Shown one piece after another: positions 33,016-42,365 of a stretch of DNA of 64,000 nucleotides. The notes beneath the pieces were generated by a model. It made no database searches, was not told the DNA's origin, and was given only the letters and a program-made list of their open reading frames with translations. The DNA lies in contig OZ024864.1 in assembly GCA_964017155.1 (NCBI GenBank), positions 33,806,029 to 33,870,028 on the forward strand, read 5' to 3'. Origin of the DNA: Oasisia sp. SBJ-2009 (lineage: Eukaryota > Annelida > Polychaeta > Sabellida > Siboglinidae). The stretch's first letter is position 1. Each line of letters starts with the position of its first letter. Position numbers and translations under genes: made by a program.

Positions 33016-36000
33016 TAACCATTACTGGATATAAATATATATATATATACATGGATTTAAATGTTGATGGTTGCCATGGTCACCAGAGAGTCACCATCTG
33101 CCAGCTATAGCAATGTGTGTTGGTAAGTGGTCAATGTAAGTGGTCAGTGTTGCCATGGTGTATCCAAGGGACATGGGGTCAGCAGGATAATTGTTCACAA
33201 CAATGTGTTGTCAGGCCATGTGAAAGTGTTACACATTGAAATAATAAGTGCCCCCCCCCCCTGCACTATCCCAGAGATCTTCCAAAGTTACTACCGTTGC
33301 TTTTTTATATCACAGTTGTGGCATTTCATATGCATGAAAGTGGTAAACATTTGACTGTTGTTCCCCGGAAAAATGTATTTACTTTGAACTACAAACACAA
33401 CTTTAACAACAATACTGACACGTATTGTCTCTATTGGACCTCTCAACTTGTTACTCCATAATTATATTAACTGGCTTTGTTTACGGTGATATATGCAGTA
33501 ATAATATTTAACTCTGTTAAGAATAGTAAGCTTATGTTGTAATCACGCATGCTGCAAATATATGTATACTTTATCATTTGGGCAAGTGACACACATCTTT
33601 GTGCTCTTTTCAATTTCATAACTCATTTGCATGTGAACATTTTGCTTTTTTGTGTATTGTAATTTTCACTGTTGTGACTGATGAAATAAACTCATTAAAT
33701 TATAAGTATCAAATTCACAACAGCAAAACTGCTATATCCAGTAATTAGCACTTGCTACATACTTGCTAATTACTCAGCCCACAAATGATTGATTACTCCA
33801 CCCACAGATCCCTGTCAGGTCTGTTGTCCTGACCTGCCTAGCCAAAACTAGGCCAAAGTACAACTGACAATGCAAACTTTGTTTATGCACCATCTACAAT
33901 CATCTAGTAAACACATTTGGTTGGTTCAATCTTTTTCTGTACAAACTGACTATCCCTGCTAACATTCCATCGGAGTGCCAACAGAACAGTTGGCAAACAG
34001 TCAACTTTTCCGAAGATGGAAAATGATGTACCTTAATGGTTCTTCACCCTGACTGGGGGTGTTTATCCATCATGTAAACAAAATGCTCTGGTCAATTAGC
34101 TGCATTGGGTGAGAGGCAGAAACTGCACCCAAGTTGATTGTGCTATTAGCAGCCACAGACTAGTTTATGTTGCTACTACCAGGGTATATAGTGGCACCCA
34201 GGCCAGATGACACCATTCTGACTGGTTCTACATCATCCCAGCACAACTGTCAAAAGTAGGTCAACCGAATAAACAAATGAAAGCTTATTCCGCATCAACA
34301 ACATTTATAATAGAATTGCGCAGTACAGTTAGCTGCACTGAGCAGAACTCTGGACAAAGGCAGTCTCCTGTATTAAAACGTTTTAAAACAGTGCTTCAGA
34401 ATTGTCACACCGTCCCGTCAGGATGCAACAAAATGTTAACGTGCAGTAGAATCCATGCATACCCTTATCAGGGGTAGAGTTTCGGCATTTTTTACTAGAC
34501 AGCTGGACTAGTAAAGTAGAAGAAGTCTATATCTACAAACCACCCGTGTGGGCCCACAAGATCACAGACATCATTTCAACGCAATACATACAAAACTCAT
34601 AGAGATGTGAAACACAGTTTTATAATAGAACTAAGAAGTACAAACGAAGTACCTGGTAACATTCATGACATCAACGTTTTACAGTAGAACTTGTGCTTTT
34701 AAACCTTTACAAATACGAGGAAGGTACAGGCTAGTTAGATGTATTTTAAGGGTAATTATTTAATTATGTTATCAAACAATGTGATGGACCAAAAAGATGT
34801 CAACTGATTTTAAGTGTTGACAGAGTCATCATTTATTCTATATTAGTGAAATAAAGTTATATTGAGTTAAATCTTAATTACGGTTTTGGAACAAAATAGA
34901 TACCATCTGACCTTTCAGCAAATGTATTATTTAATTAGTGACATTTGAACATGTAAATATATGTACAAAGACAAGTTTAGTACTGAAATGGTTAATTCAG
35001 TTCTCAAACAATTCAAGTGGAAACTAACAGAGGGGAGAGATAAAATGACATAAAATACCCCGGGGCAAAACATAGAACTGCAGAGAAAAATGTGTTCACT
35101 TGTAAAGAACCGGAAAACACGACAACAAACCAACAACAGTGGAGGTCAAAGGTCACAGGTCTACTAGTTCACCCCACCCAGCAAACAGTTACAAGAGTTC
35201 AATGAAGTAAGAGAAAGCTGGAAATGTCATAATAGGTTTTGTATCACATCACACCCACGAGAACTTGAGCAGAATACCAAACACTGGGGTATTTCAGCAG
35301 AAATGGGAGACTTAATTGTTCTGTTTGTACCTTTAGGTGACCTGTTCACTGGAGTGGAACTTAACCCAATGTGTCTGGCAGACATTTAGTGATTTTATCA
35401 CGTTCTATCTATAGTCAAATGCATTATTTAGGGGTGGCGGACTGACACAACAGGGTCACACCAGCAGGGGTAGATATAATTGCTTCATTCTATAACCAGT
35501 TGCCAGTGTTTCACATGAGCTAGGAGCTACAGTATGACATCTGTTTGCAAAATCACTTAACTTAAAATTACACTTAATAATATAATATATGTATAATATG
35601 TATAATATAATATGTTGTAAATGAGCTGTTGAGTCATGCTTTTCAGTGAATGATCACAATCTTTTGATTAATTATATAAATAATTTTTTTGGTTGGCTGC
35701 GTTACATAATGCACAAAGCTAGTAAATGCCCACATCATGTTATCATTGTTGCAAAAGGGTTATAATTGGGAAATCACAAACTACTAAATGGTCCATTCCC
35801 CTCTCCCTCTGCCTGGAATTACCCAGTAAAGTACTAGTAGTAATTAATAACAGGAAGTTTGAGCCCTGTCTTAAAGCTAAATGTGGGAACTTTGAAGATC
35901 AAACGAAGCTGGTGAATTTGACTAATCTCTAACTTTTCTTTTTCTTTCAATCTGTCAACGTTGCTACAAGTTTCATGAAGAAACTAAACACAATGGCAAG

Positions 36001-39000
36001 CTGTACACCCACAATTTGTTTTTTGTAGTCTTGAGGGTCCATATAATATTATTTAATTAAATATAAAACCTAGACACGTCATGCATATTCCTTTTTAACA
36101 GTAGAACTACATAATTGTAATTGCCCTTTCATAGATGAATAAAGTTGTGTTGTATTTATGTCATGTTGACATTAAGCTGAATTACCACGGATGACAGAGT
36201 TACAAAAGACCCAGGGACCCGTGTGGACAAAGACTGTCATGTTCAGTGTACTTAGACAGTTGACACTTGAGAAGATGACATTCTTTCCAACTCCAGGCAG
36301 GGTGAAATTACTCTTATTAGATCAACATTAGTGGGAAATGAATCACATCTCATTCCTATGCATGATAACATTTGACTGGTCCATAATGTGCAGAAGGTGG
36401 ATAGAGTCTATCTCTGTTTGTGCACACAATCCAGTTTAGCGGTGCAGAGTAAATAATACAATTACCATAAATTCTTCAAAAATTCTTGGACCTGGTACCA
36501 CACAAATTTTACCCAAGTAAAGCAAATTTTACCCGTCCAAATGAGAGGTGGATAAAGCCATTCCCAAAGGTATGAAACTATCTAAGACACCTTGAATCAC
36601 GAATGGAGAAAATACACTGAAATCTGAAATAAATTATGCACACTGCTAACTGGAATTAGAATTAAAGTACCACATAGATAAATTAATTTTTATTTGCCAA
36701 ACAAATCAAGAGAACCAATCCCTACAATTACAATGCATGTTAGCTCATGTCACATGATTGTGTGGCATGTCAAATCACCTATATCAGTGCTCCAAATAAG
36801 TGCAATGTATTAATGGCATGCTTTCCAGTCAGGAATAAACCAAACAGTTTAAAGCGCCAATATGTAAAGCTGGCGACCTTGATCACATCAACAATAGGCT
36901 AATAATTTATAGACTAAAGAACTACTTGTAAACAACTAAGGGTACCATGTGCCAGTAAGTCTACATAAGCTCCATAAAGTTATGTTACACACCTGCGTTT
37001 TGGCATTGCAATTTGTATGACTCATTACTAATCATACATATGGTTATATACGACACAGTGGGAACCAAGGATAGCTTTATGTAGAGACCCATCCACCCGT
37101 CATTGGTGATGGGTGGATGGGTAAAAACGAATATGGACGGGCAGAAATATGGGCGGATGTGTAAAAAATGAAGGAGGAGCAAAAAATAGGTCTTCCAAAA
37201 CCATAGATATTGTTAGTTATGCATTGAAAATGAGTGTAAATGGTGTCATATACATGTGTGTTTGTAGCCCATTTCAGGCATAGTTGAAAGTTTGTGAACT
37301 GGCTTAACAGTTAACATCCATGTGTCCACCAAAGCATGTATGTGTGACTGGCAATAATTGTATCCTGCATAAAGCCCTGTACATATGGTTATACACGATA
37401 CAGTGGGAACCAACCGTCCCCAAGTTGAAGTTTTTGAACTCTAGGATTTCTCTCAGTGAATAGGCCGCAGTGTGAGTACATGATCATGTGTCTGCTCAGG
37501 ATGGGCCGTTTAGAATCAGATATCTACAGTCTACAAACTGGGACATGTGTAACCTACTTTAGGAACTGCCAATGTAGGCCAATAATATATGTTTCCATGC
37601 ACTTGATCTTACTGTCAATTAAAGGGAAAAAAAGGCTACGGTTTCGTGTCATACACCTAATAGAGTTTATACAAAGTAACAATTTCCACATATACTCAAT
37701 TTTTTAACGTCAGCGGTTTACTCAGAATGTGACTTTAAAGTCTAAAATTCTACCGAAATCCACGATGGCCATTCAGCGCGAGGCATTCTATATCTCGGTC
37801 AGCTTCCTGCGACGTTGTTAGGGGTCAACAACTTCGAGTCTTCGACAGTTCGTTCAGTTGGCGTGACATCTAGCAGCTGCTTATAGACGTATAGTCACGT
37901 ATATCTAAATCTGTGGTTAAATCTATGGTAAACTTTAGTAAGTATGCCTTCGTGTTCGGCATACGGTTGCAATAATAGTTGAAACAACTGGTAGTATTGA
38001 AGCAATGGATTCACGTTGGTGATTTGCGGGCGTACTGTTTGGAATCCCTCCAGTCCAAGTACAGTTCACTTTGCTCAGTCCATTTTGAGGAGAAATGCTT
38101 TGATGTAGACATGTATCATCAGTTGATGGGATGATTTCAGCGATAACAATAATAGACAACTTTATATTTACCGTCATCAGCATGTTACGCGCGTTGCCGA
38201 GTTGCAGCCATTTCATGACAACAGCCAAACCCCATGCAGGGAATCTACGTGGAGAGCGCCTCGATCACCGTCGTGACGTCATTCTTCTTCTAAGATGGGG
38301 TAGCGCATAGTATTTGGATGGCTGGGTGTTAAAAAATATTTTTCTGGTAAACCACTGGCGTTAAAAAAATGAGTATATGTAGAAATTGTTACTTTATATT
38401 AACTCTATTAGGTGTATGCCACGAAACAGTTAACTTTTTTTTACCTTTAAGTAGGTGAAGTATTCTTCTTTTTGGTTTGGCTTTGAAGATTTTTTACATT
38501 TTAACGTGAATGTTTCCTTTGTGTCTAAGTGTTTGTGGTTTAGATGGAGTGCAGTTTGAAGTTACCAATTTGTTAATATTACAAACTTAGTAATAACATT
38601 ATTATATTACTAACAGTAATTAAAACTTGTTTATAATAAATGAAATGTGACCAAATCCTTTTAATTTGTGCGTTTATGAAAGATTAGGGAATATTAATAA
38701 TTGTCATCCCTTGTATGCACATGCAATAGGTCCAGCTGTTAGTATATTAATTCAGGTTGTGGGTTCAAGGGTTAGATTTCAGTGTTGAATGGGTCGTTCA
38801 GTGCAAATAATTTTGCCAATAACACGAGGGTGAGATTTTGGTGGATTTGATCTGTACTGCAGAGTGGTGGGATTAATTCCTAGGGCCCAATCCCTGATAA
38901 ATAAAAACCCAGCCCTCCCCTTTCCCACTTGTGTGTTTTCCAGTGACAGTTTTAGCAGTATTTTTGCCCCGACGAAACCAGTATGTGAAAAACCTGCCAA

Positions 39001-42000
39001 CAGCGCTATATGCAACTTCGGACTTCAACTTAACTCTGAATCACCACACCCAGCCAAATTCATTAATAATGTCGACAAAAATTGCAAATGGCTGCTGTCT
39101 TGGTGATACGTCTTGACCTAAATAATAGTTTTTATTCCTGCTGGAGGCAAGCACTGAGGGTTGGTTGATCAGTGAACTTGACGGCGATCAAAATTTACAA
39201 TTCAGGAAACGGTGTAATTCCAGACAAACTGTGTAACACTATTATAGACATGGTCGCCTGCTTAGTCGCCCTAGGGCAAAGTAAACCCGTCTGTTGGGTC
39301 TGTGACCCAGCTTATCACTAGTGCACAGAAACCACTTGGGTTTCTATGGGGGTGGACAGTGCACTGGAATGCACACAGGTCATAACTGATTATATGTGTG
39401 GCAGATAAGACAGAAACCCATGTAGCTTGGTTATGTTAAAACTGCAAACTGAAACTCATGTGGGTCATTTTTGACAATATAAAATGAAAGCATAGTCCAA
39501 TTAAATAAACAATTGGACAACATATTTTTTGGTTTCAGGTTTATAAGATTTAAGCAGCTGCTAGTCTGTTGTACAAATCAGGTTAACACACTATATTAAG
39601 CAACTAGCTAATTGTGGGCGCCCCCAAGGCTCAAAGCAGCTTAAAGGTGTCAAATTAAGCTACAAAAAGCACAATTAGGTACTTATTAGTTGTTATAGCT
39701 CAGAGTAGCTAAATAATTAATCACTCACTGGTCTGTGTATTTTAAGGGCTTAAGACAAGAGTTCCCCTCCAATGGTGACAGTTGGTTATGCCCCACCCCC
39801 AGCTGATGGAAGCCATGCATTGAACAGCATGATTGTGCCATTTTACATGCACAAAAAATCACCCCACAAAAACCTGGACACGCCAGTGGACTTACAGCTC
39901 TATAACACTATTTAAATCTGACAGCTCCATACACCTAGCTATAGCCCTAATCGTTACAAAGTTCGGTAACAAGTTCTGCCTGAGCTCTAACTATTAGAGA
40001 TGTTACAACTGTGCAGAGAGAGCTCTAACTATTAGAGGTGTCACAACTGTGCAGAGAGAGCTCTAACTATTAGAGGTGTCACAACTGTGCAGAGAGAGCT
40101 CTAACTATTAGAGGTGTCACAACTGTGCAGAGAGAGCTCTAACTATTAGAGGTGTCACAACTGTGCAGAGAGAGCTCTAACTATTAGAGATGTTACAACT
40201 GTGCAGAAAGAGCTCTAACTATTAGAGGCGTCACAACTGTGCAGAGAGAGCTCTAACTATTAGAGGTGTCACAACTGTGCAGAGAGAGCTCTAACTATTA
40301 GAGGTGTCACAACTGTGCAGAGAGAGCTCTAACTATTAGAAGTGTCACAACTGTGCAGAGAGAGCTCTAACTATTAGAGATGTTACAACTGTGCAGAGAG
40401 AGCTCTAACTATTAGAGGCGTCACAACTGTGCAGAGAGAGCTCTAACTATTAGAGGCGTCACAACTGTGCAGAGAGAGCTCTAACTATTAGAGGTGTCAC
40501 AACTGTGCAGAGAGAGCTCTAACTATTAGAGGTGTCACAACTGTGCAGAGAGAGCTCTAACTATTAGAGGTGTCACAACTGTGCAGAGACAGCTCTAACT
40601 ATTAGAGGTGTCACAACTGTGCAGAGAGAGCTCTAACTATTAGGGGTGTCACAACTGTGCAGAGAGAGCTCTAACTATTAGAGGTGTCACAACTGTGCAG
40701 AGAGAGCTCTAACTATTAGAGGTGTCACAACTGTGCAGAGAGCGCTCTAACTATTAGAGGCGTCACAACTGTGCAGAGAGAGCTCTAACTATTAGAGGTG
40801 TCACAACTGTGCAGAGAGCGCTCTAACTATTAGAGGCGTCACAACTGTGCAGAGAGAGCTCTAACTATTAGAGGTGTTACAACTGTGCAGAGAGAGCTCT
40901 AACTATTAGAGGCGTCACAACTGAGGGGAGAGAGCATTAACTATCAGTCATTACAACTGTGTTTACCGTGAAGTTACAAGGTTTTCACGAGATGACACGT
41001 ACCAGTGAAACCGTACCAGTTCTGACCCAGTATGACTCGTGCCAAATTCATTCAAAACTCGTGACAACAGGCAGAACACACGTATTCATGTGAATTCATA
41101 CGAAAACACATACTGGTCAAGCGGTACCAATTATGAGCCAGTATGACATGTGCCAACTGGTTCAGAAATGGGTAATCTTATACTTAACTGGCCTAAATTA
41201 TTACGGCATTTTAAAACCATTTGTTCACCTTATATCGATCGATGTGTATGTGTTCGCAATGTGATTCTACATCACTTCTGGTACAAAGATGTCATATTAA
41301 ACAATTTTAATTTGTGTTTTAGAACAATTTAAACACACCGAGTCGAAAGAAATTGCCTCCGGGAGGCGCCTACTTTACTTACGCCTATTTGCAGCGGTGA
41401 CATCGTTTTGTTTACTTCGACTCTGCGTGTTTAAATTGTTCTAAAAACAAATTAATTTTTTTATCTGAATTCTTTGTACCGGAAGTGACGTAGAATCATA
41501 TTGCGAACTCATCAACACCGATATAAGGTGGAAAAAAAAGTTTTAAAAGGCCGTAATCATTTAGGCCAGTTAAGTATAAGACTGCCCAGAAATGGTTCCG
41601 TGTTTGTTGGGTCATTACTATCAGGGTACATAAAAAAATTCTAAACAAAAAAACGTATCCAATTTCTCAATCCCACCCACTCGAATCTGTTTTGGTTACC
41701 CCCTACACGTACACACAGAAACACACCACCCTTTAGCACCCCTAACACAATCACCATAATTATTACCATGACATCAGACTCCAGCACTCCTAGCACAATC
41801 ACTGTGACTATGACTTTAGAACCAACTCCCCTCCCCATACATGTTTTGCTTGCCGACCCAAAACAGACTGCATGTGATCTGGTCATGTGCAAGCCCCCTA
41901 GCTTTAGCTTTTATTACACTCGTTCCACCTGCCATAGTTGATGACAGCATCTCACTGACAGCGACGGTCAGTGACATTACACTGAACGTTGTTGCCTGTT

Positions 42001-42365
42001 GGCATCAAGCGTCTGATTCAGAAACGCACGACCAACGCCCCGCTGTGTCATAAGTTTCTCACAGCGGGGACCGGTGGAAACATACTTTACGATGCCAGTT
42101 ACGTTTCTAGGTCGTTCGCCAACAGACCCCACCCTGTCCCTGGCTAGCAGTTATAATCGCCGTCTTGTCTTGGCTTTGGCAACAAGCACCGGCTTCAACT
42201 ACAACTTTGCCAACTACAAGCCCTCTCTTCCGGAGCGCTACACCCAACTACTAATAGTAATAGACGAAATCTGCTTACCCAGAATATGATGTGAGAGAAG
42301 AACAGCATGTATTTTACAACCGGGTTGACATAGTTTTCGCCGCCTGATCCCTTGCCTGCACCCAT
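18722..42365 (-). CDS. C8 tetraspanin (TSPAN33/5/14-like), complete, six coding exons
   Basis: Gene-level entry for minus-strand exons 42279-42365, 27498-27710, 25479-25652, 23633-23833, 20168-20284, 18722-18796. All junctions are GT-AG and phase 0; joined length is 288 residues, close to human TSPAN33. TM1 spans residues ~16-40 across the exon 1/2 boundary, TM2 ~64-88 with the conserved [11 protein letters not shown]3 ~101-123, the large extracellular loop ~124-248, TM4 ~250-272, then a short cytoplasmic tail. The loop has CCG at 161-163 and eight cysteines (161, 162, 180, 194, 200, 201, 220, 238), with ERC-x-VP-x-SCC typical of the C8 group, whose vertebrate members bind and traffic ADAM10. 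That role is inference here. Intron 1 is about 14.5 kb and rich in transposons. Confidence 0.93.
19049..19534. mobile_element. Foldback MITE with ~200-bp arms
   Basis: Left arm 19049-19248 and right arm 19349-19534 are reverse complements (agatccctcggaattttc / gaaaattccgcgggatct; ctataaatataaggatgtaa / ttacatccttatatttatag) around a ~100-bp unpaired loop. Ends resemble AGCCCGCAGATC / GATCTGGGCA. No clear target duplication. Confidence 0.82.
19645..20042. repeat. (CA)n / (CACCCA)n microsatellite
   Basis: Nearly pure CA with interspersed cactcaccca and caccca blocks over about 400 bp, in tetraspanin intron 5. Open frames on it are artefacts. Confidence 0.95.
20168..20284 (-). CDS. Tetraspanin exon 5 (end of large loop, TM4)
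   Basis: Acceptor ...cttttacacag, donor gtgaga; 39 codons, phase 0. It reads [20 protein letters not shown] then [19 protein letters not shown]. The DGC carries the last loop cysteine before TM4, as in all tetraspanins. Confidence 0.9.
21259..21633. mobile_element. Foldback MITE, ends AGGGGCACTGTA
   Basis: 375 bp. About 90-bp inverted arms: aggggcactgtatgggattg ... gcagcaccgtcagtacctaa at the left, mirrored at 21542-21633 on the right. The interior is GC-richer and CpG-containing (cacgcgggacgcttg). Target duplication not clear. Confidence 0.85.
22655..22955. repeat. 27-bp minisatellite
   Basis: About 11 copies of ggacctcagtgcttgaccaaccctagt with small variants (accaac/aacaac/ccaaac). The frame encodes nine-residue GPQCLTNPS repeats only because 27 is divisible by three. 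It sits in an intron. Confidence 0.94.
23633..23833 (-). CDS. Tetraspanin exon 4 (CCG and most of large loop)
   Basis: Acceptor ...gttgtcttgtag, 67 codons, donor chosen at gtcacg (23632-23627). It reads [68 protein letters not shown] stronger-looking donor (gtagac) exists after DNFE but would delete the seventh loop cysteine, so the downstream donor is preferred; use of the first as an alternative form is possible. Confidence 0.87.
23834..25478 (-). other. Tetraspanin intron 3
   Basis: Contains a dispersed ~260-bp repeat at 24893-25140 (inverted relative to 11743-12003). The remainder is AT-rich and unrecognised. Confidence 0.7.
24893..25140. repeat. Dispersed ~260-bp repeat (copy 2, inverted)
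   Basis: Reverse-complement match to 11743-12003: shared ctggtgtgtcatggaaatag, taagattatcttag-like ends and the tail at 25135-25140 (gtcccc). About 75-80 % similar by eye. Confidence 0.6.
25479..25652 (-). CDS. Tetraspanin exon 3 (TM3, start of large loop)
   Basis: Acceptor ...catgtttcag, donor gtaaga; 58 codons, phase 0. It reads [20 protein letters not shown] (TM3 with the family's LE) followed by [20 protein letters not shown] and [18 protein letters not shown], the helical first part of the large loop. Confidence 0.92.
25677..25790 (+). repeat. Dispersed 'aggggtagaacttcggc' repeat (copy 1)
   Basis: Shares aggggtagaacttcggcatt ... actagacagctggactagta aag with 34457-34530 (same strand) and 27995-28082 (opposite strand). 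All three lie in tetraspanin introns. Unknown family. Confidence 0.7.
26240..26890. repeat. 43-bp minisatellite, interrupted by a SINE
   Basis: About seven degenerate copies of aattacattaaagagaaggg then ttagccctatctacactgttgac from 26588 to 26890; the last half unit (ctatgtacactgttgacaat) also occurs left of the SINE at 26241-26260. So the SINE at 26260-26588 inserted into the array. Confidence 0.85.
26260..26588 (-). mobile_element. tRNA-derived SINE sharing its 3' tail with a LINE
   Basis: Minus-strand 5' end is tRNA-like: gatggtcacgaggtagagcg and a perfect B-box ggttcaatccc at about 26533. A middle region follows, then a ~130-bp tail (gtggactcactaattctaga ... acatagagtgatgagctaac) ending in (AAG)n. 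The tail is nearly identical to the 3' end of the LINE fragment at 49587-49733. Inserted in the 43-bp array of tetraspanin intron 2. Confidence 0.85.
26918..27413. mobile_element. TTAA-flanked foldback MITE
   Basis: 496 bp, flanked on both sides by TTAA (26914-26917 and 27414-27417). Ends AGCAACATGGTCCGTTCGTG and, reverse-complemented, AGCGACATGGTCCGTTCGTG; the arms continue about 50 bp (...gcttttt att ttattgcaaaatcatg). TTAA duplication points to piggyBac or Kolobok-type mobilisation. It lies about 80 bp from tetraspanin exon 2. Confidence 0.88.
27498..27710 (-). CDS. Tetraspanin exon 2 (TM1 end, small loop, TM2)
   Basis: Acceptor ...cttatgtttcag, donor gtacgt; 71 codons, phase 0. It reads [20 protein letters not shown], a small extracellular loop, then [20 protein letters not shown] and [17 protein letters not shown]. 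The GCLGALREN motif after TM2 is diagnostic for tetraspanins. Confidence 0.94.
27995..28082 (-). repeat. Dispersed 'aggggtagaacttcggc' repeat (copy 2)
   Basis: Reverse-complement copy: ttactagtcccgctgtctag ... aaagttctacccctg. Matches 25677-25745 and 34457-34530. Confidence 0.65.
28125..28278. repeat. (CA)n(TA)n microsatellite
   Basis: About 65 bp of pure (AC)n followed by interrupted (TA)n. Open frames here are artefacts. Confidence 0.95.
28906..28940. repeat. G-rich tract with potential G-quadruplex
   Basis: ggtggggtgggg... run with guanine blocks of 4, 14, 7 and 6 separated by single t or a. Direct sequence observation; folding is inference. Confidence 0.85.
29054..29245. mobile_element. 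Small foldback MITE, ends AGACCCAYTGAC
   Basis: About 190 bp. Left arm agacccattgacgacaac ... tcagtgccagcatagaacaa and right arm ttgttctatgctggcactga ... cctgtcagtgggtct are reverse complements with a few gaps. Confidence 0.78.
29505..29625. repeat. Dispersed repeat, copy of 32684-32786
   Basis: Shares 'gagcctgaggtatgagaagt tcacaaatgtttcac' and 'gaacttctgtctatggaggg taaatatgctgtgaaattgt caataactgag' with 32684-32786 at about 97 % identity, same strand. Confidence 0.85.
29640..29900. repeat. Dispersed repeat containing 'tgatgggtgg(g)cgggt' (copy 1)
   Basis: Similar in inverted orientation to 37060-37340 (ccatagatattgttagt, ggtgtcatatacatgtg, cttaacagttaacatccatgtgtcc) and partly to 30320-30440. 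Three or four diverged copies lie in tetraspanin intron 1. Unknown family. Confidence 0.7.
30320..30440. repeat. Dispersed repeat (copy 2, partial)
   Basis: tagctttatgcagagacatg tccacccgtcatttggacag ... aaatcatagatattgt matches the middle of 37060-37210 in the same orientation. Confidence 0.65.
32511..32681. repeat. (TA)n microsatellite
   Basis: About 170 bp of almost pure (TA)n with a few tacata/tatcta interruptions; ends directly at the dispersed repeat 32684-32786. Confidence 0.95.
32684..32786. repeat. Dispersed repeat, copy of 29505-29625
   Basis: See 29505-29625; begins straight after a (TA)n tract with gaaagaagtttgtgggagcc. Confidence 0.85.
32942..33034. repeat. Palindrome with (TA)n centre
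   Basis: atatccagtaatggttagtg then (TA)n then cactaaccattactggatat: 20-bp perfect inverted repeat around about 50 bp of (TA)n; cruciform-prone. Confidence 0.9.
33600..33745. repeat. Direct duplicate of 32818-32961
   Basis: tgctcttttcaatttcataa ctcatttgcatgtgaacatt ... gcaaaactgctatatccagt aat, differing from 32818-32961 at only a few bases. Confidence 0.88.
34457..34540 (+). repeat. Dispersed 'aggggtagaacttcggc' repeat (copy 3)
   Basis: aggggtagagtttcggcatt ttttactagacagctggact agtaaagt; same family as 25677-25790 and 27995-28082. Confidence 0.7.
37060..37340. repeat. Dispersed repeat containing 'gatgggtggatgggta' (copy 3)
   Basis: Longest copy of the family also at 29640-29900 (inverted) and 30320-30440. 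Its first phrase (cgacacagtgggaaccaa) recurs at 37398-37412. Confidence 0.7.
37623..38446 (+). mobile_element. Kolobok-like TIR element with decayed THAP domain
   Basis: 824 bp flanked by TTAA on both sides (37619-37622, 38447-38450). Inverted arms of about 100 bp: AGGGAAAAAAAGGCTACGGT ... and, reverse-complemented from the right, AGGTAAAAAAAAGTTAACTG ... both leading into tttcgtg-catacacctaat. Kolobok superfamily transposons duplicate TTAA and encode THAP-domain proteins, and a THAP relic lies inside (separate entry). No DDE transposase region remains, so it is non-autonomous. Confidence 0.82.
37944..38130 (+). pseudogene. Decayed THAP zinc-finger domain
   Basis: Plus strand at 37944 reads [12 protein letters not shown] then a stop (C-x4-C, the THAP start). 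About 95 bp later, in another frame, [19 protein letters not shown] (C-x2-H), the THAP end, with the tryptophan region between. Frames are broken by at least one stop and a frame change. It is inside the TTAA-flanked TIR element, consistent with the N-terminal DNA-binding domain of a Kolobok or P-type transposase. Confidence 0.8.
39985..40935. repeat. 38-bp minisatellite
   Basis: About 25 copies of agctctaactattagaggtg then tcacaactgtgcagagag, with g/a, t/c and gcgctc variants distributed in a partly periodic pattern. Ends in a diverged unit (aggggagagagcattaac) at the border with a dispersed repeat. Confidence 0.95.
40955..41167. repeat. Dispersed repeat (copy 2), split by a MITE
   Basis: Matches 10318-10525 in the same orientation (about 85 % by eye). 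It continues after the MITE at 41588 with agaaatggttccgtgtttg, equivalent to agaaatagttccttgtttg at 10509. Confidence 0.85.
41168..41587. mobile_element. Foldback MITE inserted in the dispersed repeat
   Basis: Ends ggtaatcttatacttaactg and (reverse complement) gggcagtcttatacttaact. The arms extend through agaacaatttaaacacaccg / gtgtttaaattgttct, with a GC-rich centre near 41370. The flanking AGAAATG(G) occurs on both sides and once in the uninterrupted copy at 10509, giving a 7-8 bp target duplication. Confidence 0.88.
42279..42365 (-). CDS. Tetraspanin exon 1 (start codon, start of TM1)
   Basis: ATG at 42365-42363, 29 codons, donor gtaagc, phase 0. It reads [20 protein letters not shown] then [23 protein letters not shown] continuing into exon 2's [13 protein letters not shown] is a typical tetraspanin TM1. 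This is the first ATG in frame that gives a short polar N-terminus; an in-frame upstream ATG would add leucine-rich residues not seen in the family. Confidence 0.9.

Larger units (their letters stand above)
32792..34052. mobile_element. Possible TIR element, ends CAGGGTGAAGAACCATTA
   Basis: cagggtgaagaaccatta at the left and its reverse complement taatggttcttcaccctg at the right bound about 1.26 kb. Inside, 32818-32961 is repeated at 33600-33745 (~97 % identical, direct), and 32940-33030 is a palindrome with a (TA)n centre. No target duplication seen, so the boundaries are tentative. Confidence 0.5.
27711..42278 (-). other. Tetraspanin intron 1 (14.5 kb)
   Basis: Holds most repeats of the central window, listed separately: a (CA)n(TA)n tract, MITEs, dispersed repeats, a THAP-bearing Kolobok-like element and a 38-bp minisatellite. 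Parts where nothing was recognised: 28265-28900, 29250-29505, 30450-32505 (apart from a weak similarity of 31060-31135 to 32225-32300), 34060-34455, 34545-37055 (36480-36560 is a faint copy of the 37060-37340 family), 37345-37618, 38455-39984 and 41600-42278. Confidence 0.75.

Noticed and set aside
38864..39116. 80-codon plus-strand frame with ordinary composition
   Set aside because: No recognisable domain and no neighbouring exons; in a transposon-rich intron it is most likely chance.
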